Source of the DNA: Quisquiliibacterium transsilvanicum | Lineage (GTDB): Bacteria > Pseudomonadota > Gammaproteobacteria > Burkholderiales > Burkholderiaceae_E | Assembly: GCF_014202215.1 (NCBI RefSeq) | Contig: NZ_JACHGB010000005.1 | Location: 62,001 to 126,000 of the forward strand | DNA: 64,000 nt | Direction: 5' to 3' | In this document: positions 34,752 to 44,442 of the stretch, piece by piece | How the letters are laid out: each line of letters opens with the position of its first letter | How positions within the stretch are numbered: the stretch's first letter is position 1 | Notes under the pieces: generated by a model | The model's input: only the letters and a program-made list of their open reading frames with translations | Told to the model about the DNA's origin: nothing | Database searches by the model: none | Program-made: the position numbers and the translations under genes

Positions 34752-36551
34752 ATGGCGGACTACGAGCAGCCGGTCAGCGCCGAATCGCCGGTGGCCGCGA
34801 GCGCGAGCATCCTCATCCTGGTGATGCGGCGCCTGCGCGTGCCGCTGGTCACGATCATCCTGGTCTATGCGGTGTCGGTGCTGGGCCTGTCGCTGATCCC
34901 CGGCATCGACGCCGAGGGACGCCCGACGCCGCCGATGAGCGTATTCCACGCCCTCTACTTCGTCAGCTACACCGCGACCACCATCGGCTTCGGCGAAGTC
35001 CCGGCGCCGTTCTCGAACGCGCAGCGGATGTGGACCGTGGCGGTCATCCACATGACCGTGATCGGCTGGACTTACGCGGTGCTGACCATGATCGCGCTGT
35101 TCCAGGAACCGGCCTTCCAGCGGGCGATCGGGGTGGTGCGCTTCGGCCGCAGGGTGCGGCGCATCGGCGAGCCCTTCTACCTGATCCTTGGATGCGGCGA
35201 CACCGGCCAGCGGCTGATCCGCATCCTCGACCGGCGCGACCTGCGCTTCGTGGTGGTCGAGATCGACGACCGGCGGATCGCCGAGCTGGAGCTGGAGGAC
35301 TTCCGGACCGATGCGCCGGTCATCGACGCTGATGCGCGATCGCCCCAGGTGCTCCTGCATGCGGGCATCACCCATCCGGCGTGCGCGGCAGCGCTCGCGC
35401 TGACCAACGACGACCGCGCCAACCTGGCGATCGCCGCCGCGGCCCGGCTGCTGAACCCCGGGCTGCCGGTGCTGGCCCGGGTCCATACCCGGAAGGCCGC
35501 GGAGAACCTCCGCTCGTTCGGCGCCGAGCACATCATCGATCCCTTCCAGACATTCGCCCAGCACCTGCTGCTGGCGATGCGCGCCCCCGGAGCCTACCGG
35601 CTGCTCGACTGGCTCACCGCGGCGCCGGGCACCCAGCTGGCCAGGGAACACGAGCCGCCGCGCGGCGCCTGGGTGATCTGCGGCTACGGCCGCTTCGGCC
35701 GCGCAATCCGCGACTCGCTGGCAGCGCAGGGCATCCCGACGCGGATGGTGGACCCCGGTTCGGTGACCGGCACGGGCGCGGAGACCACCGCTTCGGAAGC
35801 GGCGGGCACAAGCTCGATGGTCGACGGCATCGCCACCGAACTCGACGTGCTCCAGCGCGCCGGGATCGCCGACGCGGAGGGCCTGGTGGCCGGCACCGAC
35901 GACGACGTGGCCAACCTCGCGATCCTGGCGCTGGCGCGCCAGGCCAACCCGCGCCTGTTCACCGTGGCGCGGCAGAACGAGGCGGCCAACCAGGCGCTGT
36001 TCGACCGCATCCGCGCCAACCTCGTGATGCGCCCAAGCGAGATCGTCGCCGAGGAGGCCATCGCCCGCCTGACGACTCCGCTGCTGGACCGCTTCCTCGA
36101 GGAGGTGCGCCGCCAGAGCGACGCCTGGGCCGACGAGGTCATCCACCAGTTGCGCAAGCGGATCGGGACGCGATCGCCCCGCACCTGGTCGTTCCGGGTC
36201 GACGCGGCGCAGGCGCCGGCGCTGCACGCGGCGATCGGCGCCGCGCGGCGCCCTGTCACGCTGCACGATCTGCTGCGCCATCCGCAGGACCGCGAGGAGC
36301 GGATCGCAGCGCGGGCGCTGCTGGTGCTGCGCTCCGGGCGCCAGTTCCTGCTGCCCACCGACGACTTCGAGCTGGCCGCGGGTGACCGCGTGCTGATGGC
36401 CGGGCGCAGCCGCGCCCGCCGCGAGCTGGAGTCCGCGCTGGGCAACGTCAACGTGCTCGAGTACCTGCGCACCGGCCGGGACCTGCCCGGCGGATGGATC
36501 TGGAGACGCCTGACCCGGGATCGGCGAACGGAGAGCCCGGAGAGCCCGTGA
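34752..36551 (+). CDS. Two-RCK potassium channel protein
   Basis: 599-residue predicted K+ channel. It has one membrane helix (about residues 30-50), a pore loop with filter-like TTIGFGEVP (residues 76-84), a second helix, then two tandem TrkA-N/RCK domains each with a GxGxxG motif (YLILGCGDTGQRL near 150; WVICGYGRFGRAI near 310) and a TrkA-C-like end (LVLRSGRQFLLPTDDFELAAGDRVLMAGR). The filter reads GFGE instead of the canonical GYGD, which may alter selectivity. RCK domains gate the pore on nucleotide or ion binding. It is paired with the small membrane protein upstream. Confidence 0.85.
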   Translation: MADYEQPVSAESPVAASASILILVMRRLRVPLVTIILVYAVSVLGLSLIPGIDAEGRPTPPMSVFHALYFVSYTATTIGFGEVPAPFSNAQRMWTVAVIHMTVIGWTYAVLTMIALFQEPAFQRAIGVVRFGRRVRRIGEPFYLILGCGDTGQRLIRILDRRDLRFVVVEIDDRRIAELELEDFRTDAPVIDADARSPQVLLHAGITHPACAAALALTNDDRANLAIAAAARLLNPGLPVLARVHTRKAAENLRSFGAEHIIDPFQTFAQHLLLAMRAPGAYRLLDWLTAAPGTQLAREHEPPRGAWVICGYGRFGRAIRDSLAAQGIPTRMVDPGSVTGTGAETTASEAAGTSSMVDGIATELDVLQRAGIADAEGLVAGTDDDVANLAILALARQANPRLFTVARQNEAANQALFDRIRANLVMRPSEIVAEEAIARLTTPLLDRFLEEVRRQSDAWADEVIHQLRKRIGTRSPRTWSFRVDAAQAPALHAAIGAARRPVTLHDLLRHPQDREERIAARALLVLRSGRQFLLPTDDFELAAGDRVLMAGRSRARRELESALGNVNVLEYLRTGRDLPGGWIWRRLTRDRRTESPESP

Positions 36552-36600
36552 CGCCCGGCGCGCCGGCCCCAGGTCGGCAGCCGCCCGCGGCGCGCCGGCC

Positions 36601-37878
36601 TCAGGACGCTGCGCGCATCGCTGCCAGCCCGTCGGCCAGGTCGGCGATCAGGTCGGCGGGATCCTCCAGCCCGATGTGCACCCGCACCAGCGGACCGCCC
36701 TGCCAGGGGGTGGCGGTGCGCAGACTGCCGATGCGTCCGGGAACGATCAGGCTCTCGAAGCCTCCCCAGGAGTAGCCGATCCGGAAGAAGCGGCGCCGTT
36801 CGCACAGCGCCGCCAGCGCGCGCTCGAGTCCCGCATCGTCGGCCGGCAGCGCGTCGCGCCGCAGCTCGAACGAGAAGAGGCCGCAGGCGCCCTCGAAGTC
36901 CCGCTTCCAGAGCGCATGGTCCGGGTGGCTCTCCAGCGCCGGGTGAAGCACCCGGGCCACTTCCGGCCGGCCCTCGAGCCAGCGCGCCACCTGCAGCCCG
37001 GAGGCCTCGTGCCGGCGCATCCGGACGTCCACGGTGCGCAGCCCGCGCAGGATCATGAAGGCATCGTCGCCGCCGACGCAGATGCCCAGCTGGCGCACCG
37101 CGCTCCACAGCGGCAGCCAGAGCGGCTCGCGGACCACGACCGCGCCCATCAGCGTGTCCGCGTGTCCGCTCCAGTACTTGGTGAGCGGCAGGATGGAGAC
37201 GTCGACGCCCCAGTCGAAAGGCCGGGCGAACACCGGCGACGCCCAGGCGTTGTCGATCATGCTGACCGCGCCCCGGCGGCGCGCCACCGCGCAGATCGCC
37301 GGCACGTCCTGCAGCTCGAAGGTGTAGCTGCCCGGGCTCTCCAGGTACACCACGCGCGTGTTCGAGCGCATCAGCGCCTCGATGCCGGCGCCGATCCGCG
37401 GATCGTAGAAGGTGGTCTCGATGCCCAGCCCGGCGAGCATTCCCTGCGCGAACACGCGCGCCGGACCGTAGACCGAATCGGGCATCAGCACGTGATCGCC
37501 GGTGCGCGCGTACGCGAACAGCGCGGCGCTGATCGCCGAAAGCCCGGAGGGCATCAGCGCCGCGCGGCAGTCGTGGCCCCGGCCCTCGACCTCGGCCAGC
37601 GCGTCCATCAGCGCGAAGGTGGTGGGCGTGCCGGCGGTGCCGTAGGTGCTCGCATGGCGCGTGCCGGCCCCGGTGGCCCGCCCGGTGGCGTCGGCCTGGG
37701 CGAGCGAGTCGAACAGCACGGTCGAGGCGCGGTAGACCGGCAGGCTGGCGGTGACGATGCGTTCGTCGAAGCGCCGCGCCACTTCGGTGACGAGCGACGA
37801 GAGAGCCGGCGTTGCGGCCCTGGCGGGCGCGCTGCCGCCGCTGGGGGCCGGACGGCCCGTGGGGTCTTCGGTTTTCAT
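36601..37878 (-). CDS. metC: Cystathionine beta-lyase (trans-sulfuration PLP enzyme)
   Basis: 425-residue PLP enzyme of the Cys/Met metabolism family that splits cystathionine to homocysteine, ammonia and pyruvate. The PLP lysine is in [17 protein letters not shown]. Other marks are the [21 protein letters not shown] and [12 protein letters not shown] blocks, the phosphate-binding SGLSA, and the [20 protein letters not shown] stretch typical of MetC in alpha/betaproteobacteria. A ~25-residue Ala/Pro-rich N-terminal extension precedes the fold. A perfect TATAAT ends 6 bases before ATG 37878, so the mRNA is probably leaderless. Confidence 0.9.
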   Translation of the reverse strand: MKTEDPTGRPAPSGGSAPARAATPALSSLVTEVARRFDERIVTASLPVYRASTVLFDSLAQADATGRATGAGTRHASTYGTAGTPTTFALMDALAEVEGRGHDCRAALMPSGLSAISAALFAYARTGDHVLMPDSVYGPARVFAQGMLAGLGIETTFYDPRIGAGIEALMRSNTRVVYLESPGSYTFELQDVPAICAVARRRGAVSMIDNAWASPVFARPFDWGVDVSILPLTKYWSGHADTLMGAVVVREPLWLPLWSAVRQLGICVGGDDAFMILRGLRTVDVRMRRHEASGLQVARWLEGRPEVARVLHPALESHPDHALWKRDFEGACGLFSFELRRDALPADDAGLERALAALCERRRFFRIGYSWGGFESLIVPGRIGSLRTATPWQGGPLVRVHIGLEDPADLIADLADGLAAMRAAS

Positions 37879-37884
37879 CGGACG

Positions 37885-37890
37885 ATTATA
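37885..37890 (-). promoter_or_regulatory. -10 element TATAAT of metC
   Basis: Minus-strand TATAAT followed by CGTCCG and the metC ATG. The diaA promoter has the nearly identical TATAATCGTTCG. The -35 region is poor. It implies a transcript starting at the start codon. Confidence 0.5.
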
Positions 37891-37900
37891 GGAGCCCCGT

Positions 37901-39016
37901 TCAGCCGATCAGGACGGCCGGATCGACGCAGGGCAGGCCGAGCGCCTGCGCGACCGCCGGGTGCGTGACCTGCCCGCAGGCCACGTTCAGCCCGGCGCGC
38001 AGGTGCGGATCCTCCGCCATCGCGGCGCGCCAGCCCTTGCCCGCCAGCGCCAGCACGAAGGGCAGCGTGGCATTGTTCAGCGCGAAGGTGGAGGTGCGCG
38101 GCACCCCGCCGGGCATGTTGGCGACGCAGTAGTGCACCACGCCCTGCTCGACGAAGGTGGGCTGCGCGTGGGTGGTCGGCCGCGAGGTCTCGGAGAAGCC
38201 GCCCTGGTCGATCGCCACGTCGACGATCACCGAGCCCTTCTTCATCCTGCCGACGAGCTCGCGCGTCAGCAGCTTCGGCGCGGCGCCGCCGGCGACCAGC
38301 ACCGCGCCGATCAGCAGGTCGGAGGCCATCGCCTCACGCTCGATCGCATCGCGGTTCGCGTGGCGGGTGATCACGCGCGCGCCGAAGCGGGCGTCCAGCC
38401 GGCGCAGCGCATCGACCGAACTGTCGAGCACGACGACCGCCGCACCGGAGCCCACCGCCATCAGCGCCGCGTTGGCGCCCACGCTGCCGGCCCCGAAGAT
38501 GGCGACCCGCGCCGGCGGCACTCCGGGCACCCCGCCCAGCAGGATGCCCATGCCGCCGCGCTCGCGCTCCAGGCAGCCCGCGCCGACGTGCACCGCCATC
38601 CGCCCTGCCACCTCGGACATCGGCGCCAGCAGCGGCAAGCCGCCGCCGGCCTGCGTCACGGTCTCGTAGGCGATGCACACCGCGCCGCTGGCCATCAGGT
38701 CGCGGCACTGTTCCGGGTCCGGCGCCAGGTGCAGGTAGGTGAACAGCATCTGCCCGTCGCGCAGCCACGCGCGCTCGGCGGGCTGCGGCTCCTTCACCTT
38801 GACGAGCAGCTCGGCGCGCGCGAACACCTCCTCCGCGCCATCGGTCACCTGCGCGCCGGCCCGGCGGTAATCGTCGTCGAGCGCGCCGATGCCGCCCCCC
38901 GCGTCGCGCTCGACGAGCACCTCGTGCCCCTGCGCCACCGCCTCCCGTACCGAGGCCGGCGTCATGCCCACCCGGTACTCGTGGACCTTGATCTCCTTCG
39001 GCACTCCGATCAGCAT
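37901..39016 (-). CDS. ald: Alanine dehydrogenase
   Basis: 371-residue NAD-dependent enzyme interconverting L-alanine and pyruvate plus ammonia. Substrate-binding residues match the family: Arg15 in VGMTP context, Lys75 in VKVKEPQ and His96 in FTYLHLA. The Rossmann motif is [19 protein letters not shown]. The conserved DVAIDQGG and [22 protein letters not shown] blocks follow. Length is exactly typical. It lies 22 bases upstream of metC on the same strand, yet metC has its own strong -10. Confidence 0.93.
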   Translation of the reverse strand: MLIGVPKEIKVHEYRVGMTPASVREAVAQGHEVLVERDAGGGIGALDDDYRRAGAQVTDGAEEVFARAELLVKVKEPQPAERAWLRDGQMLFTYLHLAPDPEQCRDLMASGAVCIAYETVTQAGGGLPLLAPMSEVAGRMAVHVGAGCLERERGGMGILLGGVPGVPPARVAIFGAGSVGANAALMAVGSGAAVVVLDSSVDALRRLDARFGARVITRHANRDAIEREAMASDLLIGAVLVAGGAAPKLLTRELVGRMKKGSVIVDVAIDQGGFSETSRPTTHAQPTFVEQGVVHYCVANMPGGVPRTSTFALNNATLPFVLALAGKGWRAAMAEDPHLRAGLNVACGQVTHPAVAQALGLPCVDPAVLIG

Positions 39017-39226
39017 CGCCCCTCCGCTGGATGGTCTGTCCCCGCGAGTCTATGTGAATGCTGGAGCGGAAACGGCTGCTGCGGGTCGTACGCATCCGCC
39101 CGAAGCGCGCAACCGCGTTGCGCTTAAGCGATACGAGCGTCCCCCGAAGTCGCACCGCGGCGTCGTAAGATCGGCGCCCCGACAGATCCCACCGGGCGGC
39201 GCCTCGCGACCGCCCCGAATCCTTCA

Positions 39227-40171
39227 ATGAGCCAGACGCATGGAGGCGGCCTGCTCGCCGCCCTGAACGGTGCGGCGCCGCCCGCGCCCCGATGGTTCGC
39301 CGAAGCCCTCGGCGCGCCGCACGAGACGAACCTGCACACCGTTGCGGGCGCCCGCATCGAGAGCCTCGCCTGGGGCGAGCGCGGCCGGCCCGGCCTGCTG
39401 CTGATGCACGGCAACGGCGCGCATGCGCGCTGGTGGAGCTTCATCGCGCCCTTCTTCGCCAGCACCCACCGGGTGGTCGCCTTTTCCTGGTCCGGCATGG
39501 GCGGCTCCGACTGGCGACCGTCCTATTCGCTGGACCTGTACGTCGAGGAGGCCTTCGCGGTGGCGCAGGCCGAGGGGCTGTTCGACGCGCCGACGCCGCC
39601 GGTGTTCCTTGGGCACTCCTTCGGCGGCTTCCCCACGATGGCCTGCGCGGCGCGCGGCGGCGAGCGCCTGCGCGCGGCGGTGATCCTCGACAGCCCGCTG
39701 CGCACGCCCGAGCAGCGCAAGGTGCGCGAGGCCGCCCGGCAGCGCGCCGAACCCAAGCCGCCGCGCCCCTACGCGACCCTCGAAGACGCGCTGATGCGCT
39801 TCCGCTTCATGCCGGTGCAGCCATGCGAGCACCTGTACATCGCAGACCACATCGCGCGCACCTCGATCAAGCGCGTGGAAGCCACGCCGGAGCGCGACGA
39901 GCACTGGACCTGGCGCTTCGACCCCCACCTTTGGCGCGACTACCGGATGGGCAACCCTAGCGCCGACCTGGCCGGCGCGAAGTGCCCGGTGGCGATCGTC
40001 TGGGGCGACCGCTCCAGCCTGGTGACGCCGGCAGTGCGCGAGTACATGGCCAGCCTGGCGCCGGCCGGTGCGCCGCTGGTGGAGATCCCCTACGCCGACC
40101 ACCACGTGATGATCGACCAGCCGCTGGCCTTCGTGGCGGCGCTGCGCGGCCTGCTGGCCGGCTGGCCCTGA
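39227..40171 (+). CDS. Alpha/beta-hydrolase
   Basis: 314-residue cytoplasmic hydrolase. The oxyanion-region motif is LLLMHGNGAHARWW, the nucleophile elbow is LGHSFGGF, the acid is probably Asp in VAIVWGDRSSLV and the histidine is in PYADHHVMID. A lid of about 70 residues separates the core halves. The substrate is unknown; epoxide hydrolase, esterase and haloalkane-type enzymes share the fold, and nothing here decides among them. It has a 210-base upstream region without a recognised gene. Confidence 0.85.
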   Translation: MSQTHGGGLLAALNGAAPPAPRWFAEALGAPHETNLHTVAGARIESLAWGERGRPGLLLMHGNGAHARWWSFIAPFFASTHRVVAFSWSGMGGSDWRPSYSLDLYVEEAFAVAQAEGLFDAPTPPVFLGHSFGGFPTMACAARGGERLRAAVILDSPLRTPEQRKVREAARQRAEPKPPRPYATLEDALMRFRFMPVQPCEHLYIADHIARTSIKRVEATPERDEHWTWRFDPHLWRDYRMGNPSADLAGAKCPVAIVWGDRSSLVTPAVREYMASLAPAGAPLVEIPYADHHVMIDQPLAFVAALRGLLAGWP

Positions 40172-40181
40172 GCGCCGGAGC

Positions 40182-40631
40182 TCAGCCGGTCGCGCCTTCA
40201 ACCGGATTGACCACCTCCACCGACCGGAAGCGCAGGAAGTCGGTGTCTGCGGTGTAGATGCGGCGCAAGCCGTGCTCGCGCATGAGGACCACCGTGCGCA
40301 GGTCGAAGAACAGGTTTCCGGATGCCCGCCGTTCCTCGGCGAGCACCTGGCCGAGCGTCGCCCAGTGCCTCGGCCCCGCGACCAGCATGGAGAAGCGGGG
40401 ACTCTCGAGGAAGGGGCGAAGAAAAGAGAGGGCCTGCGCGGACGTGAGCGGTTTTCCGAACACCCTCGGGTGGGTGCTCACCCGCAGGAACTCGTAGACG
40501 ATTCCCTCTGTCAGGCACCATCCGGCCCCTGACCGACCCGCTTCGGCCAGGAAGGCGAAGGCCTTGTCGTGTTCCGGCGCATCGCCATTGACGGCATAGA
40601 GCAGCAGATTGGTGTCGATGACGCCGGACAT
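40182..40631 (-). CDS. vapC: VapC-type PIN-domain toxin
   Basis: 149-residue PIN ribonuclease. The four expected acidic residues are Asp6 (GVIDTNLLLYA), Glu in TEGIVYEFLRV, Asp in NLFFDLRTVVLM and Asp in IYTADTDFLRF. These proteins cleave tRNA or rRNA and arrest growth when not bound by antitoxin. Its ATG overlaps the antitoxin stop (TGATG). The active site is complete, so the module is probably functional. Confidence 0.88.
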   Translation of the reverse strand: MSGVIDTNLLLYAVNGDAPEHDKAFAFLAEAGRSGAGWCLTEGIVYEFLRVSTHPRVFGKPLTSAQALSFLRPFLESPRFSMLVAGPRHWATLGQVLAEERRASGNLFFDLRTVVLMREHGLRRIYTADTDFLRFRSVEVVNPVEGATG

Positions 40632-40864
40632 CAGCCGTCCATGGCCGCTTCGAGCGCATCGCGATTGGCCAGGTCCACCCGGGGCAGGCCCATGCGGAAA
40701 CTGGGCAGCACGAAGGCCGGCGGCTCGTCGGACGCCAGGCGCCGCTGAAGCCCTTCCGCGAGCAGTTCGTTCACCACCTCGGACAAGGGCCGCCCCTGTC
40801 GATGCGCCAGCTCACGCACCGCATCGATGCAGCCGTCCTCCAGCACCAGCGTCGTTCTCTTCAT
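40631..40864 (-). CDS. vapB: VapB-type ribbon-helix-helix antitoxin
   Basis: 77-residue antitoxin with an N-terminal RHH domain (MKRTTLVLEDGCIDAVREL, then GRPLSEVVNELLAEGL) and a C-terminal segment (FRMGLPRVDLANRDALEAAMDG) that should thread into the toxin. ATG 40864 is chosen because the RHH starts there; the open frame upstream merely runs through the next gene's antisense. An inverted repeat with a TTGACA box lies immediately upstream, consistent with autorepression. Confidence 0.85.
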   Translation of the reverse strand: MKRTTLVLEDGCIDAVRELAHRQGRPLSEVVNELLAEGLQRRLASDEPPAFVLPSFRMGLPRVDLANRDALEAAMDG

Positions 40865-40887
40865 GCGGAAAGGATGATGGGCGCGCA

Positions 40888-40914
40888 CCTGTATGTCAAG
40901 AATCGGCATACAGG
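40888..40914 (-). promoter_or_regulatory. vapBC operator and promoter region
   Basis: Perfect 8-base inverted repeat CCTGTATG / CATACAGG with 11-base spacing, 24 bases before the vapB start. A consensus -35 TTGACA (minus strand, 40894-40899) lies within it; the matching -10 near 40871-40876 (CATCCT) is weak. The repeat is ideally placed for RHH-antitoxin repression. Confidence 0.62.
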
Positions 40915-40929
40915 CGCAAGCTGCCCGGC

Positions 40930-41790
40930 TCAAGCGGCCGGCGGCGGATACGCCATCGCTGCCGAGGCGTCCAGCGCGCCCGCGCCGCGCGCGATCGCCG
41001 CGTCGAGCAGCGCAGCGACCGCCGGCATCACGGCCAGGTCCACACCGTGCGACGCCGCCTCCTCGATCATCAGCCGGACGTCCTTGCGGGACATCGACAC
41101 CTCGAAGGAGGCCGGCGTCCACGGCCCCGACGCCACCTTGGCCGCCCGCGCCTTCAGCATGCTCCCCGGATTGAAGCCGTCGAACAGCTCGATCGCCTCG
41201 GCGGGCGGGATGCCCACCGCATGGGCCAGGCGCATCATGTCGCCGAGCACCCCGTTCATGCCGACCAGCACCAGGTTGCCGAACAGCTTGAACGCCGCCG
41301 CGCGCTCCGGAGCCTCGCCCAGCCACCACACCTTGCCGCTCATCCCCAGCAGGGCAGGCGTGATCGTGTCGCAGTTCTCCTTGTCGCCGGAAAGCAGCAT
41401 CAGGCCGCTGCCCTCGTGCGCATGCGCCGGCGCCATGAAGACGGGCGCGTGCAGGAAGACGCGGCCGCGGGCCGCCCAGCGCGCGCAGCGCTCGGCAGTG
41501 GGCGTGACCGCGGTCGTCGTGTGATCCACGATCCAGGCCTGGCCCGGCAGCACGTCCAGCAGCGGCTCGAGCACCGCGTCCACCGAGGCATCGTCGGACA
41601 GCGAGAGGTGGATGCGGTCCGCGCCCCGCACCGCGTCGGCCGCCTCCGCGAAGGCTTTTGCGCCATGCGCCTGCAGCGCGGCCGCCTTGTCGTGGCTCCG
41701 GTTCCAGACGCGGACCTGGTGTCCGTTGGCCAGCATGCGTCGCACGAAGCCGGTGCCCATCAGGCCGGTGCCGAGGAAGGCGATGTTCAT
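40930..41790 (-). CDS. NAD(P)-dependent oxidoreductase, 3-hydroxyisobutyrate dehydrogenase family
   Basis: 286-residue beta-hydroxyacid dehydrogenase. The nucleotide motif FLGTGLMGTGFVRRML is at the N-terminus. The substrate-binding block is HAPVFMAPAHAHEGSGLMLLSGD (replacing the usual DAPVSGG), and the catalytic lysine is in AAAFKLFGNLVLVGMNG. A mostly helical C-domain follows. It would reduce or oxidise a small beta-hydroxyacid or aldehyde such as tartronate semialdehyde; the altered substrate loop prevents a sharper call. It is divergent from the MBL-fold gene. Confidence 0.82.
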   Translation of the reverse strand: MNIAFLGTGLMGTGFVRRMLANGHQVRVWNRSHDKAAALQAHGAKAFAEAADAVRGADRIHLSLSDDASVDAVLEPLLDVLPGQAWIVDHTTTAVTPTAERCARWAARGRVFLHAPVFMAPAHAHEGSGLMLLSGDKENCDTITPALLGMSGKVWWLGEAPERAAAFKLFGNLVLVGMNGVLGDMMRLAHAVGIPPAEAIELFDGFNPGSMLKARAAKVASGPWTPASFEVSMSRKDVRLMIEEAASHGVDLAVMPAVAALLDAAIARGAGALDASAAMAYPPPAA

Positions 41791-41973
41791 CGTAGATCTC
41801 CTTTCTGCTGTTGGCGGCCCGGGCGGCCAGCCGCACGCCATCTTGCACCAGGACCGCGCCGGCGCTCACTCCCGGTTCGATTCACCGGTGGGCGCGCCGA
41901 CGGATTCCGCCTGGTCTGTTCAAATACGTTCCATGAACGAATCCAGGGGGACACACCCCCGCCAGAGGACGAG

Positions 41974-43074
41974 ATGACCGACAAGAACACCCGCACCGGC
42001 AAGCCGGTGCTCGACTATCCCTGCGGCGAAGCGCCCGCCCCCGGCCAGGCGCGCGAGGTCGCTCCCGGCGTCCTCTGGCTGCGCATGCCGCTGCCCTTCT
42101 CGCTGTCCCACATCAATCTCTGGGCGGTGCGCGACGGCACGGGCTGGGCTGTGTTCGACACCGGGATCAGCTCCGACAAGACCTCCGAGGCCTGGCGCGA
42201 CCTGGTCGGCGCCGGCGGCCCGCTTGCCGACGGCGTCACCCGGGTGTTCGTTACCCATATGCATCCGGATCACGTCGGCATGTCCGGCTGGCTCACCCGC
42301 CGCTTCGACGCCCGCCTGTGGATGACCCGGCTGGAGTACCTGAACTGCCGCGTGCTGGTGGGCGACACCGGCCGCGAGGCGCCGCCCGATGGAGTGCGCT
42401 TCTATCGCGAGGCCGGCTGGGGCGAGGACTCGATCGAGCACTACCGGACGCGCTTCGGAAACTTCGGCAAGACCACCTACGCGCTGCCCGAGAGCTACCG
42501 GCGCATCCGCGACGGCGAGCGGATCCGCATCGGCGACCACGACTGGCAGGTGGTGGTGGGCACCGGCCACTCGCCCGAGCACGCCTGCTTCTGGTCCCCG
42601 GACCTGAAGCTGCTGATCTCCGGCGATCAGGTGCTGCCCAAGATTTCCTCGAACGTGTCGGTGTTCCCCACCGAACCGGACGCGAATCCGCTGCACGGCT
42701 GGCTCACGTCGCTGGAGCGCATCGCCCGCACCGTCCCGGACGACGTGCTGGTGCTGCCCGCCCACAACGAGCCCTTCCGCGGCATGCATGCGCGGCTCGC
42801 CCACCTGGTTCGCGGGCACGAGACCTCGCTCACCCGGCTGCGGCGCACGCTGCGCGAGCCGAAGCGCGTGATCGACGTGTTCGGCGCGCTGTTCGCGCGA
42901 CCGATCGACGACCGCCACCTGCTCAGCCTGGCCACCGGCGAGAGCCTCGCGCACCTGAACTACCTGGTGCACCGGGGCGAGGCCACGACCCGCGTCGACA
43001 ACGACGGTGTGCGCTGGTACGAGGGCGTGCCCGGCGCGGTGCCGGAGGATCCTCAGGAAGAGACGCCGGTCTGA
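41974..43074 (+). CDS. MBL-fold metallo-hydrolase
   Basis: 366-residue metallo-beta-lactamase-fold hydrolase. The metal motif is FVTHMHPDHVGMSGW, with further ligands likely in GTGHSPEHACFW, ISGDQVL and VLPAHNEPF. A C-terminal helical extension resembles that of the BLACT/LACTB2-like winged-helix group. It probably hydrolyses a thioester or lactone in this CoA-rich region, but that is inference. ATG 41974 has a purine-rich AGAGGACGAG just upstream. It abuts the convergent FAD oxidoreductase gene with a 1-base gap between stop codons. Confidence 0.82.
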   Translation: MTDKNTRTGKPVLDYPCGEAPAPGQAREVAPGVLWLRMPLPFSLSHINLWAVRDGTGWAVFDTGISSDKTSEAWRDLVGAGGPLADGVTRVFVTHMHPDHVGMSGWLTRRFDARLWMTRLEYLNCRVLVGDTGREAPPDGVRFYREAGWGEDSIEHYRTRFGNFGKTTYALPESYRRIRDGERIRIGDHDWQVVVGTGHSPEHACFWSPDLKLLISGDQVLPKISSNVSVFPTEPDANPLHGWLTSLERIARTVPDDVLVLPAHNEPFRGMHARLAHLVRGHETSLTRLRRTLREPKRVIDVFGALFARPIDDRHLLSLATGESLAHLNYLVHRGEATTRVDNDGVRWYEGVPGAVPEDPQEETPV

Positions 43075-43075
43075 G

Positions 43076-44203
43076 TCAGCGGGTTTCGCCGGGGGCGTCG
43101 AGCACCGCCAGGGCAAGCGCCCGCCCGCTGGCCCAGGCGCCCTCGACCTTGCCCCCCGCGAGCCAGTCGCCGCACAAGCCCAGGCCGGCTTCCCGGTTCC
43201 AGACGCAGCCGGCCGCCAGCGGCGCGGCGGTGTCCGCGAAGCGCCACCGGTGCGCGGTCCAGGCCGCGGGCGTCGCGCCGCCAAGACGCTTGAAGGCGTC
43301 GACCAGAATCGGCGCGACGCGCTCGGGCGACTCGTCCACGTGCTCCTCGCTCCATTGCGCCTCGGCGTGCAGCAGCCAGGTCTCGGGGCCGGCACGGCCC
43401 GGCTTGCCCGCGTCGCGTGCCACCCAGCGCAAGGGCCCCTCGTTGACGAAGGCCGCATCGAAGTCCAGCTCGAGCCGCGCCGGGTAGCGCAGCATCAGCG
43501 CCCAGCAGGCGCGCATCCGGGCAGTGCGCGACAGGGTTTCCAGGGCAGCGGCCGCCCGCACGATGGCATCCGGCGCGACCGCACCCCCGGAGACCGAGGG
43601 CGAGGTCCGGCCCGAGTCCGCCGCACCCGCCAGCAGCGCAGCCGCCTGGGGTGCCGGCACTGCCAGCAGCACCGCGTCGAAGCGTTCGTCGATCCAGCCG
43701 CGTTCGGCGCAGCGCAGCCGCCAGGAGCCGGCCTCGCGGGCCAGCGCATCGACGGTGCAGGAGATCTCCACCGGCAGCCCTTCGGCCAGCCGGCGCGCCG
43801 GCGCGGTCATGCCGGGCACGCCCACGAAACGCTCGAGCGACTCGTCGGGCACCCGCACCGCAGCGCCCGGCCCGAAGGCCCGCAGGCGCGGCTGCCAGCG
43901 CTGCGCAACGCCCGCGTCCAGCCAGCGTCCGACCTCGGCGCGGAAGGCCGGATCGCGCGCGGTGAAGTACTGCGCGCCGTTGTCGCACTGCCAGCCCTCT
44001 CCGCGCCGCGTGCTCATGCGGCCGGCGACGCCGCGGCTCTTCTCGAACAGCCGTGGCGTCGCGCCGGCCTCCAGCAGCGCCCGCGCGCAGGCGAGCCCGG
44101 AGAGCCCGGCGCCGACGATCGCCACCCGGCGGGCAGCCGCAGTCGACTTGCTGAGCGGCAGCCTGGCGGGATTCAGGCGGCGGGGCTGGAGGGGTTCTGA
44201 CAT
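43076..44203 (-). CDS. FAD-dependent oxidoreductase, renalase/amine-oxidase type
   Basis: 375-residue flavoprotein. The N-terminal dinucleotide-binding motif is VAIVGAGLSGLACARALLEAGA, followed by LFEKSRGVAGRMSTRR, the hallmark of bacterial renalase-like proteins. It ends with the FAD-contacting GLGLCGDWLAGGKVEGAWASGRALA. Bacterial relatives oxidise aberrant dihydro-isomers of NAD(P)H. It has a ~20-residue N-terminal extension. ATG 44203 is preferred over upstream in-frame starts in low-quality sequence. Confidence 0.82.
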   Translation of the reverse strand: MSEPLQPRRLNPARLPLSKSTAAARRVAIVGAGLSGLACARALLEAGATPRLFEKSRGVAGRMSTRRGEGWQCDNGAQYFTARDPAFRAEVGRWLDAGVAQRWQPRLRAFGPGAAVRVPDESLERFVGVPGMTAPARRLAEGLPVEISCTVDALAREAGSWRLRCAERGWIDERFDAVLLAVPAPQAAALLAGAADSGRTSPSVSGGAVAPDAIVRAAAALETLSRTARMRACWALMLRYPARLELDFDAAFVNEGPLRWVARDAGKPGRAGPETWLLHAEAQWSEEHVDESPERVAPILVDAFKRLGGATPAAWTAHRWRFADTAAPLAAGCVWNREAGLGLCGDWLAGGKVEGAWASGRALALAVLDAPGETR

Positions 44204-44442
44204 TGTCTGTCCTGGGCAAGATGCAGGTTCGCATCTTGAAGAGCAAGCCGATGCCGCGCAACGAAGCCGGGGATCGGGCTTACCCATTCGTCTCGCTCGA
44301 TCGCTTGCTTCGGGATGCAGCCCGCACGGACGGACCGCGCGGCAACCGGTCATGTCGGCATGAACGCGCACAATGCCGGAATCTGCGCCGCCGCCTGCGC
44401 TCCAACCGGCGCGGCGTCCGCCCCTCACCTCGCGAGCCCCCG

